Shown here: positions 54,401-64,000 of the stretch, piece by piece
How the letters are laid out: the number at the start of each line of letters is the position of its first letter
How positions within the stretch are numbered: the stretch's first letter is position 1
NCBI GenBank assembly: GCA_902729315.2
Contig: LR746264.1
Span: 9,021,878 to 9,085,877 of the forward strand
Direction of reading: 5' to 3'
DNA length: 64,000 nucleotides
DNA from: Spirodela intermedia
Lineage: Eukaryota > Streptophyta > Magnoliopsida > Alismatales > Araceae
The notes under the pieces: model-generated
Databases searched by the model: none
The model's input: only the letters and a program-made list of their open reading frames with translations
What the model was told of the DNA's origin: nothing
Made by a program: the position numbers and the translations under genes

Positions 54401-55156
54401 CTTGATCAGAAGCAAGAAGATGGAAAAGAGGGCACAGAGAGCTTGCAGGTGAATGGAGAGATCAACTCCTCCAAGTTATTATTACCGTCTGATTCTCGGC
54501 AATAAGCTGAGAAATGACCCTTTTTTCTTGGCATTTCTTCTGTCATAGGAGGAGTATGTTACAGCCTTTTACGAGGCCTATGCTAAGATGCAGATGGAGT
54601 TGGCAGAGGCCGCCAAGAAGAAGGCAGAAGAGCCCGAAGTATCTCAGCCATTAATACCCATCCTTTCAAGCGAGGTCACTGCTGGAACCTCCTGCCGTCA
54701 AGTCGGTGTGAAGTCAAAGAGGGAGGAGCTCGAATGGGAAGAAGCTCCGCCGATAGGTAGATGCAGACTGACTCAACCCGTCCTTCATAAATTTATGACT
54801 TTCAGTTGAGGCTACTTCTACTACAACCACAGCAAGATACCTCATTACCGATAAAAAAAAAAAGAAAAGGAAAAGAAAAGACGTGTTCCAGCCCTTCCCA
54901 TGATGGGTATTAACTGGACATATGAACTAGCAATCCGAATTTTTTTCATCATCTCCTTGTGGTGTCGACTTCTTTGCCGTGTATTTGAGAAAGCCATCTT
55001 CTTGCTGTTGCTGCTGCTGCTGCTTGTGTGTTGATGGATGCACCCACTGATTCTGCAGGTTTTTCGGGTGAGCTTCCGCGAGCAGATCGTTCGAGGGTTC
55101 GAGCTGATGTCTCTGAAGAAGACGAGGATGAAGAGCTAGTATGGGAGGAAGGTTGA
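48485..55156 (+). CDS. TFIIE-alpha: Transcription initiation factor IIE subunit alpha (TFIIE alpha)
   Basis: TFIIE alpha recruits and stimulates TFIIH at RNA polymerase II promoters. Ten exons: 48485-48504, 48678-48800, 50094-50214, 51456-51584, 52210-52319, 52407-52590, 53236-53439, 54239-54448, 54549-54756, 55059-55156. All phases agree, giving 468 residues. The N-terminal winged-helix region includes RQWVREEDLARSLKVHSKQL and RRILRFFEEEKLVNRYHRKE. The zinc ribbon uses Cys162, Cys165, Cys187 and Cys190 (CPNC...CENC). A coiled basic/acidic segment follows, then KVLPPWMIRQGMSL. The acidic C-terminal tail (SEEDEDEELVWEEG) is characteristic of the family. The tiny first exon (20 nt) and the 1.3 kb second and 1.2 kb third introns could mislead gene finders. 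Confidence 0.95.
50215..51455 (+). other. Large intron 3 of TFIIE alpha
   Basis: AT-rich, between GAA|GTAAGT and CTACAG|ACAGTC. No exon or recognisable mobile-element domain is seen. Confidence 0.7.
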
Positions 55157-56719
55157 CTTCTCTCTCTCTCTCTCCAGAATTTGGTAGCTTCAAGATGGAG
55201 AGAGCGACCCAGTACAGAATTTTTACTTGGAAAAGATGTCACGTAGATTTGATGTGCGTATGGCAGGCGTCACTCACTGGGCTTCTCGTTTGATCCGGTG
55301 GGTAGGGTTCAAGCACCTTTGCACATTACTATTGTTAGAAGTTAAGTTTGACTAACTATCGGGGTTGACTTTTTTCAGAAAAAGGTGGTAATTTTCGGAG
55401 TCATCCGAAAACTACCACCTGGTTTCACCGGTGGAGATATGTGGCTGGGGCTTTAAGGTGGTGGGCCCGCCCACGCCTCTCGGACGACTGACTGCCGTGC
55501 GACGCCGGATGGCCGACTCTGATCAGGTACCGTCCGATCCTGTGGCCCTTGTTGGCGGTCGTTTTCGTTGCTCCTGCGGGTACAAGTTAACCGGTCTCGG
55601 TTATGGTCGAACGTCGTCTGTCTTTTCTCGCCCGAGGGATATTTTATATATAAATGAAATATTTTTATTCGCGGGATCGGTAGATTCACGGACCAAAAAT
55701 AAAGGTGATAGCGATGCTGTGGCCGGATGGGCCCCACTTTGTCTGCCTCAGCCGGCCGCCACGTCGCGGTGGCGGGTCTTATGTGGACCGAATCAGATCC
55801 GACCCAATAACAACCGGCTAGATACAGCGAGAAAGACGGGGGGTTTTTTGTGTATTGGTGGGGGGGGTGGGGTTATGAGGTCGATGGTTTCTTACGATCA
55901 CCGCAGGTGACGGCAGGAAAATATGGGCGGCCGGAGGGAGGCGGGAAGCTGGAAAGACAGAGGGACGAATGGGATTTTTTTATGTGTATTATTATAATGG
56001 AAATACTATTATGCCCTTATATTATTCGAGTATGAATAAAATATTATTTTCTGCGGACGCGAGGGGGGATTGAAATCTGGTTTATGGGGGCGGCCTGGGG
56101 AGGCATTGAAGTCCAGGCTGGGCTGTCTTCTTTATCGTCTCAAATTTTCCACTTTCTCCAAATCCCGTTCGTTTCCCAGCGCAGGGCGCACCGCAGGGAG
56201 GTAGAGGGTCTCGACGACGACGACGACGGCGGCAGCGGCAGTAACTGGGAGCTCCTTGGCCGCGGCGGCGGTCGGCAGCTCGGATTCCGCTGCACTCCTC
56301 TCCATTCCTCGTTTTCTTCTTCGCCGCACCTTGTAATTGGTTCGCCTCCCTCTGCGTTCGAGGTTGGAGCAAGACCGCCTTGACCTCTTTCCTGTCTGCC
56401 TCGGATCATAGAGATTGGCCTTCGGGCCCCTTCTTGTTCCTCGGGGGCTTGTTGATCAGTAGGGGCTTATTTTTCCTTCTATCGAGCTCCCCCGTCATCT
56501 TCATCGCGCCTGCGGTAGATAAATTTCTCCTGCCCTCTCTACCCTGTGAGGTAGGGATTGGGCAGCACTCGTCTTTCCCTCTCTCTCCGTCGGATCTGGA
56601 ATCTCCACTCGCAGACAAGAAATAGCAGTAAGCCGGTGGCACCATCTCCGGTACACGGTTGGGTGAAGCTTTGGTTTCTGGGTTTGTTTTCGGGCTTCTG
56701 ATGCCCTGTGCTGTATTTC
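55157..56719 (+). promoter_or_regulatory. Intergenic region and leader of the POWERDRESS-like gene
   Basis: The first part is the 3' UTR of TFIIE alpha, starting with a CT tract (55160-55174). A GC-rich segment from about 56090 is the probable promoter and leader of the next gene. ORFs here overlap in several frames and on both strands. No protein is recognised. Confidence 0.5.
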
Positions 56720-59700
56720 ATGCCGCCTGAACCGCTGCCTTGGGATCGAAGGGACTTGATCTTCAGGGAAAAGAAGCACGACAGGGGGGCACCGTATCCT
56801 GATGCGCTAGGCAGCGGCGGGAGCTCCTCCACACCTCGGTGGAGAGAAACCTGCCCCGCCGCCCGGGATTTTCCTGCCCCTTCTCCTCGCCGCCCACAGT
56901 CAGGTAAAACGCCTTTCTTCTGTAGCTTCATCTTAAAGCAGCACAACCCGTGCTTACCGACTTGATTCAACGTTTCCCCTTCTTATGTGTGTCTCCCGTC
57001 GTGCAGGTTATCATAGTCACGGTGGCAGCGGCAGCGGCAGCGGATATCATGATCCTTTCCCCGAGGATCCGTGCAGTAGGTCGGAAGATAAGGGCTTCCG
57101 GAGTTATCAATCGGGCAGGTATGCTGGCGGTGGTTACCAAAACAATAATAATAGAGAGGCCGGGGGATGTTTCCGTCGTTCCTCGTGGGATTCCGGTGAT
57201 CTCTTGAGGCAGAATCATGACTCTGCGGCCACTCAGGGGTCAGTTGCTGATTCGTTGTCACATCCGTCATCTCATCTCCTTTCCTATGATGATAAGCACG
57301 ATGAGACTGGTGGTGGGGGGGATCATGGCATGAGAGCAGTTCACAAACAAGATCGGGATCTGGACCACTCGTTGGGTTCACTTGCATGGAAGTCCCTAAA
57401 ATGGAACCGCTCTAGTAGTTTTTCATCTTCATCCAAGGTGCTCAGATCTGAATCTGATGGGGGAAGGCTTGAAGTATTGTTGCCCCCTGGAAGGGAGACG
57501 CCAATCGAGTCTCCAGTGGCTTCTCCTCTGTCTCTGGATGAAGATCTTTCTCGGAAGAAGCAAAGGCTTGGGTGGGGGCAAGGCCTGGCAAAATATGAGA
57601 GAGCGAAGACTGAGGTTTCTGATGAGGTTTGTGGGAGGCATCCATCTCAGAGTGATGATGCGAGTCCAAGGGTTGTGGCCCTTCCCGGAAACACCTCTCC
57701 TGCCACCCCAGCGTCTATAACTTGCAGTTCATCCCACGGTGAGCCACGATTTATGCGTTTGTCCTTCATGTAGTTCCACTTTTTTTTGTTCATGTTGGAC
57801 GATGAAATTTGCCCAGTGGTTTGTCTCTGTATCCTGCTTTTTTTAATATGCATGATAATCATGTTGGAAAAAGTTGACCTTATTTTTCCCTATCGTGAGT
57901 TTTATTGCTTAAAAGGTAGGTATGACAGGAAGATGAAAACCCGATTGTTATCGTCACTGACTATGCTAATTTCACACGAGAGTAACGCCACTAGCAAGTG
58001 AATGATTCCGGTTATCGTCCATAATCCGGTATTCACATGGTTGGCTTTGGCATATATTTTGTGGTCACTTATCACTATGATCGAGAGGATTTTGATAAGG
58101 CATGATTTTCCACTGAATTTTGAGTTTACTGTTTATGTCATTTCTTTAATCATCTGTATTCTTCTTCCGTTGACCAATCTTATAAATTTTCTTGTTTTGG
58201 ATGTGGACGACAAATATCTATATCGAGTGTAATATTCTGTGTTACAACTCGGAATTGAAATTTTTACCTCTTGGTTCCTTTCAACCTTTGGTTTCTGTTT
58301 TCTGCTCCCATTTGGCTATGTACAGTCCATATTATCGTTCTTATTTTAATGGAAATTCCCTTAAAGTTGTTAATGATGTATTCTGGCCGTATCCTATACG
58401 TGAATGTTCTGCTATATTTTAGCTTGCTATTTTTACAATTGTCTGAAGCAGATGAGCCTTCTTACTTTTACTTTATAAAAGCTTTTTCATTTGCGGACGT
58501 GATTATCTTTTAATTTTCCGTCACTCTTTTATTGCGTTTTTGCAGTTGGTTTCGTATCTTCTTGTTTGATCTTGTTCATGCCTTTTTCCTTTATCAGTGC
58601 TTTTTATGATGCTGTTCAGAATGGTTTTTGTTTATAAATATTTGTTTTGTCTTTACACCGACATCTTCTTGCCTCCAAATGAATGAAATACAGAAAATTA
58701 TCACATATTTTGCGGGTGGCACTATATTTTTCTTGTTTAGTTATTTTTAGTGTGTTAATTTGCTTATGATAGGCCTCTTTATCTGTCATAATAGATCTTA
58801 GTAATTTCTTTATCAGTGTTATTTTTAGTTATTTCTGTTTGGTAGTTTTCTTCCAACGTTTCATTTTGCCTGATAACTCTTCTATTGGTTTTCGGCTTCG
58901 AATTGATGCTGAATTTTTAGTTTTGGTGTTTGATTGACATTTCTCATGTTATATATAGATGATGAATTTGGTATAATGACAGGTGGTGATGACAAAGTGT
59001 TCTCTGAGGTGGCAAATAGTGATGCCATAATAAATTCAAGTAATTTGCCTGGTGATGACATTAAACATTTCCTGGAGGAATTTTCTATCAACTCTGAGTT
59101 TTTGGATCTTAGTTCTCTCAGTGGCTCAACTTCAGTGCTTGCTTATTTGTTACATCCAGAGGATGCTTCTTCTGCTGACTCCTGTTTTATGAGGCAGACA
59201 GCAATGAACAAGTTGTTGTTGGTGAAAGATCAAGTTTTGAAGCAACTGGAAAAAACTGAATTGGACATTGATTTGTTTGAATATGAGTTAAAGAAGTTGA
59301 AACGTGATGAATGCAAAAGAGGTTATCTTGAACAAAGCTCGTCAAAATTGGATTCAGATTCCAAGAAAAATGATATTTGCCAAATATCTACAACGAGTCC
59401 TGTTGATGATCTGTTACGTTCACCAGAAGAGCACACAAGTATTGCTGCAAAAGTATCTGGTTCTTCACCTGTGTTGGTCTCTGCTGTCGTGTCATCAGTG
59501 GGTACCGAACCTTTGGATGAACTTTATGGAGAAGATACTGTGTTGGGTGGCTTTAGCCCAGGTACGGTGAAATCTGATTTTCGGGAGTCAGTGCCCGTGG
59601 AGAAAGGACTTTCCGATCCAAGCACTCTACAAGTTACGATTCACGATGGAAGCAGTTCTGTCATGCCAGATGCTGACCTCAGGTTTCCTTCTGTTGTTGG

Positions 59701-62700
59701 GAGTGAGCAAGCCTCCGTTCATGGTGGTTTTACCACTCCAGGTTTGGGAGCTAGTGGTTGTCCTGTTTTTTCCGCTATGAATTTTGGCCAAGATTTTCAG
59801 AACGTAACTGCTTCCATTATAGCCTGCAACCAAGAATCTGCCAACAAAGCCTCTCAAGTTCTTGATGCTGGATTCTCAAGTAATTCGTCTGCATTTCAGA
59901 CGTCGGGATCACATGACAAATTTTCAGACCAAGAGAAAGAGTTGCTCATCAGAAGCAAGATTGGTGTTCGCAAGTGTTTTTTGAAATTTAAGGAGAAGCT
60001 TCTTGCACTGAAGTATAGGGCCTTCCAACATTTATGGAAAGAGGACTTGCAGTTGCTCCATATCAAGAAATATCGATCCAAATCCCATAGAAGGATTGAG
60101 CTAAACTGTCGATCATCCCAAAATGTTATGCAGAAAAGTCGTTCCTTTCTACGCTCTAAATCTCCACTCTCTGGTAAGTATTAAATGATGTCCTTTTTCT
60201 CTATTTGTTCTTCACTTTGTCGTCTTTTTTCTGGCCACCACTCGAATGGCCCCACGAAAGACTTTGTTGATATTTAACCCATTTCAATTCTTGCACATTT
60301 TCAAATTGGCAGCGTTTAGCCCTATTAGTCATTGAGTTCGAAGAACAAATAGATGGTAATAAGCTATGCTACAGACCTTAAATAACGAGTATCATACCGA
60401 AGATGTCTGTTTTGTTGTTTCATCTTCTCTCTTGAGTTCGTTCCCCATTTTTGTGTACTATTTGTTGTCATTAAAAATATATTTGGGGAAGCAAGGCAAC
60501 AACAAGTGTTCCTTGAAATGCTTTATGACCTAGTCTGCTGCTCTTTTTCAAACCGATTACTAAGTGGGCATCTATCAATGTCTTCCCTTTACCTCGCATT
60601 TCGTCATTATTTTCTTTTCTGAGAGAGCAAAGATGGCGGTCGAGATTACATGTCTAAGTAAATTCTGTCACATGTGGCACTTGAAAACATAATTACTTTC
60701 AAGGATCTTTCTTTCTTTTTTTTTATTGGGGGTTTGCAAATTCATGTAAAAATCCAAGGAATGTGTGCCATAGTGGTATTAAGTTGAGGTCATTCTAGAT
60801 AGTTCGTGATGACGCTAAGCTGTCTTGTCTGGTCTGCTGCAAAAAATCCCTCTTTTAATTGTATACCTTTCGGGGATGAGAGAGGGAAACTCTTGACATA
60901 TTTTAAGTTGAGGTCATTTCCTTGATCTGTTCTTTTCTTAGTGGAAACTCCTGACATATTTTACTGTGGAGACGATGGGAGAGGGAGTTGACATTGAGAG
61001 TGAGATTGTTCCTGTAAGAAACTGGATAATAAGTTAGAGCTGACTATGAGGGGAAACTTCTTCATAATGGCTACATTTTAGGTTGCCAATGTGTGCTTTT
61101 TAACCGCTGGGTTGGTCTCATTTTTTCTGATAAATGTATGAGATTTTTTTTTCTTTTGGCATTTCTGATCAATTGCATGTAGCCTGTGGTTAGAGAGAAA
61201 AGAGTGGAGTTGAAGATAACTGGCTGTAGACTGTTAGGCACTTTATCACAAACAGTGGTCATGACATCTATGAAAGTAAACTTGTGACATCTTTGTATTG
61301 CTGGAAGATTTTGGCAAATTCTCAAGAGAGGATGGATTTAGGTTTGATGTGGCATATAGCCATTGTATGAGAAGATGATTTTGAATTTTATTCAAAAGGA
61401 GGTCGAATAGATCAATAATTGTAAAAATATTATGCATGCCGCATTTTAGTAGTGATAGAATATGAAAGCCCTGGGAATTATCTTTTTTTTTTAAAGTTAT
61501 GCCCTGTAGCTAAGAGAGGGTGAAAGAAGATAAAGTTTCTAGTAACTAAAATATTTTTCTTGGAATTTTGGGCGAGTTTTAGCTAAAAGAGGGTGAAAGA
61601 AAAAGTTTCTACATATAGCCCTGTTAGGCCCTAGGAAGTTTCTAGGTAAGTTTTATGTTTTCTATCACCGTCTCCAACCAGAATTATAGGTTTTCGTAAA
61701 AGTTTTCCTTTATCACCCAGAAAGTTTGGTCTTAGAATTCCTTGTTTCCTCAAAAACGTTTCTCAACTTTCTCGTCTATGAAGGAAGTTCTTACATTGCT
61801 TGCTACTAATGGTTGAAGCGAGAAAAAGTTTTGTGAATAGTGCGGGGAGACGTGAGCCATGGATTTTAAAACTGTGTTTCTCCAAGAGAACTCTTGGGCC
61901 AATAGTTCCTGTTGTTGAACCCACACGCTTGATTTGGGTAATACCTTCTTTATTCAAACAGCCGAACAACACATCATGAATTAGGGATATTGCGGCATGA
62001 TTTGCACGTATAGGATATTCTCTCACAGACACAAAACGGCGGGTGTACAATATTGTGCACAGTTGATGTTACCATCCAATAGTTCTTATTTATTGTGCGG
62101 AATATGATCTTATTTTTCCAATTTTCTCGAACTTTCTACTGTAATTAGTCACAAGGAAGCTGTCAAGCTTATCGGGCAGGTGTGGCTTGGATTTTGCTTG
62201 TAAAATACCCTCAATGAGTGAGTCCAGTCAAGATATTTTGGTTCATGTATTATATGACTTTCATCTCATTTTGATAGGGTCAGAGTTAAATTACGGCTCA
62301 CTAACTGCGATCTGCTCTGGTATCTGTTTTTTAGCATCTTGACGATAAATAGTATTCTATTTATAGGGAAGATGTGATTAAATATATCACAAGATGTTAT
62401 TACGTAGGTCTTTTGGAATTACTTTATGTAGAATTTCTGGTTCTGATATCTCGGTTGGACTGATTTTCTCTTTTGTGAGGTATAGGGTGTCACAACTTAA
62501 GATTTTTGTTGGCCTATTTATGACTCATTTTTTCTCCAACTTTTGTAACGTATCATGGTTCTATAGTATACGCAAGCGATATATCTATAAAATAAAGCAT
62601 CAACTAGTGGGGTGCTGAAAGGAGGTTGTTTAAGTCGGGTAAACTTTCACAGGTAATACACCTCTGATGGGGAGACCATTCCATAGTTACACTGCTCTTT

Positions 62701-64000
62701 GTTTGTAAGGGATTAGACAACAATGGACGATATGTTCGTCAAAATAACTTCCATGGTAAAGAAAGGAGGTTTTATTGCGGAAGAGCAGTGAGTCATTGAG
62801 GTTGGACTTGTTTATTGACGTAGGCTGCTATGGGTTTTTTAAATTAAGAACTGCTGGAAAGTGGATACAGTAGCTTAACGGCTTGGGAATATTGTCTGTA
62901 AGAGATGGCTTTACTAATGGTTCTATGAGGGTCGCCAACTAGTTTGGTTAGGTGTGAACTAGCATTCGCCCTGACCAGACCAGAGAATGCCGGAGAAAAA
63001 TCCTCTAGCTGGTTATGGCGATGTGTCCTTAGAAGCTGACATAAGGATTTTACATGTTCTGTATCATGTGAAGGATGAGTATGGCAAGTGTGTGGCTGGA
63101 TGGAACCGTTTTGAGCTCTATTATCAGCCTTGTGAAGTATTCTTAAAAGCCAGATCCTCATTCTCCCCTGTATCTTTGCTTCATGTGTTCATCAGTCATC
63201 GGGTCCAATTTGTGTATGAAGCTGGGGCAAAAGTGTGTACGGATGTTTGCTCCCGTAGGAATAGCTTACTTGGCATCTGTCTATTCTTTAGCTAGGTTCT
63301 ATGAGTCATTGGTTCTGGTGCTTTTTGTATTTGAAATTTGTACAGAATGTTCTCGTCGTGCCTTGTCAGGCGAGTGATCACGTCCTTCGCCTATGGGGCA
63401 ATGCTCTCTAGGAAAGGCTGTGTGCAGCAGGGGACGGTTCTGCTTACATGTCTCAGACAGATTTCTACTTTAGGTGACTTTCTATGGAATGCAGCTACGA
63501 GCTTGCCAAGATAGGCAACAAGACCTGCAATGGCGCATGTTTCGATTTGTTGAGACCACATTGAGCTGCAGTTTTATGGCACTTCTGATTAAGTTTCCAT
63601 TGTCGACATCTTCGGTTTAGGCTCCGACCCTTAGGACCACGGGGATTAGTATATTAGGTAGTACAGAAAATATCCTGTAATTTGGAAAGGTCCGTTGTCT
63701 AGTTATTCTTGTTGTGCTCTTGAACTCGTATTTTTGTCGCCGTGTTTGATGTGAATTATTTTGCACTAGTCTTGCATCCGAAGAGAGGACTGATGGCATA
63801 CCTAAACAATGTGGTCCTATTAACTGATTTTCAATGCGCAGTTCATCACTTCTTCCCCGAAAAATAACCAGTGTTATATTCTTGTTTTTCTCCAACAGGT
63901 GGCATGACATTGGTTCCTACACCAGAAATATTGGAGTTTACTGGCAGGCTGTTGTCCGATTCCCATATTAAGGTTCACAGGAATATTTTGAGAATGCCAG
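56720..64000 (+). CDS. PWR: POWERDRESS-like SANT/Myb-domain co-repressor, 5' part (runs off the window)
   Basis: In Arabidopsis PWR works with the histone deacetylase HDA9 to remove H3 acetylation and affects flowering, senescence and warmth responses. Exons visible: 56720-56903, 57007-57738, 58959-60173 and 63899 to the window end. The phases agree. The start MPPEPLPWDRRDLIFREKK is a near-diagnostic family start. Further blocks are GSLAWKSLKWNRSSSFSS, KKQRLGWGQGLAKYE, the stretch RQTAMNKLLLVKDQVLKQLE (a likely coiled coil with what follows, TELDIDLFEYELKKLK), and EFTGRLLSDSHIKVHRN. The SANT domains would lie beyond 64000. The protein so far is about 744 residues without damage. Confidence 0.92.
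57739..58958 (+). other. Intron 2 of the POWERDRESS-like gene
   Basis: T-rich, between CACG|GTGAGC and TATATAG|ATGATG. No separate gene is seen. Confidence 0.75.
60174..63898 (+). other. Intron 3 of the POWERDRESS-like gene
   Basis: A 3.7 kb intron between CTG|GTAAGT and CAACAG|GTGGC. It holds a few short ORFs on both strands (for example 61763-62050 minus, 62987-63295 plus) with no recognised family. It could hide a decayed insertion. Confidence 0.7.

Noticed and set aside
56380-56625. 81-residue ORF in the POWERDRESS leader
   Set aside because: It opens at TTG, not ATG, and lies in GC-rich leader sequence with competing ORFs on both strands.
61763-62050. 95-residue minus-strand ORF in intron 3 of the POWERDRESS-like gene
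   Set aside because: It looks protein-like, but I recognise no family. It has no supporting signals and lies within an intron of an intact gene.
62987-63295. 102-residue plus-strand ORF in the same intron
   Set aside because: No domain, and no splice sites linking it in phase to the flanking exons of the host gene.

Overview
The window is nuclear DNA from a flowering plant. The genes have GT-AG introns, GC-rich first exons and CT/GA-rich leaders, and they belong to plant-only families: D53/SMXL repressor, CDPK, RR-type tandem CCCH protein, POWERDRESS, JOX-type oxygenase. The intergenic DNA is AT-rich and full of retroelement relics. The sequence alone does not fix the species. A monocot or early-diverging angiosperm fits the GC-rich first exons, but this is an impression.

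Layout. 0.8-5.5 kb (+): a D53/SMXL6-7-8-type strigolactone-signalling repressor with recognisable exons but at least seven reading-frame changes. 6.4-11.7 kb: two copies of a 2.64 kb segment in direct tandem, with no difference seen between them. 12.6-13.9 kb (+): a JOX-like 2-oxoglutarate dioxygenase whose first exon has lost about 20 nt. 15.2-22.9 kb: AT-rich DNA with decayed repeats, including a Ty3/gypsy integrase fragment. 23.0-23.1 kb (-): a clipped dioxygenase-like 5' exon. 23.8-30.4 kb (-): an intact seven-exon calcium-dependent protein kinase. 32.3-34.3 kb (+): an intact ankyrin plus tandem CCCH protein. 35.1-35.9 kb: a degenerate five-unit minisatellite. 36.0-38.1 kb (-): a HIP1/RHG1A-like RING-H2 E3 ligase, with a probable spliced leader reaching back to a TATA box at 43.7 kb. 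47.2-47.5 kb (-): Sec61 beta. 48.5-55.2 kb (+): TFIIE alpha in ten exons. 56.7 kb to the window end (+): the 5' part of a POWERDRESS (HDA9 partner) gene.

The genes are independent housekeeping and regulatory loci, not a cluster with a shared pathway. Two neighbour pairs are head-to-head (CDPK/TZF and Sec61 beta/TFIIE alpha), and the TZF and RING genes converge on the minisatellite. All the coding damage and the exact duplication lie in the first 14 kb, plus one clipped exon at 23 kb. Every gene to the right keeps reading frame across every splice junction I worked out. So the left end is either a decaying locus or a stretch of poor consensus or assembly.

I found no new defence-like or operon-like system. 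The observations most worth a second look are the perfect 2.64 kb duplication with its 4-nt filler, the multiply frameshifted D53-like gene that keeps its key motifs, and the minisatellite whose units look like CT-tract/mini-exon/donor cassettes carrying W-box cores.
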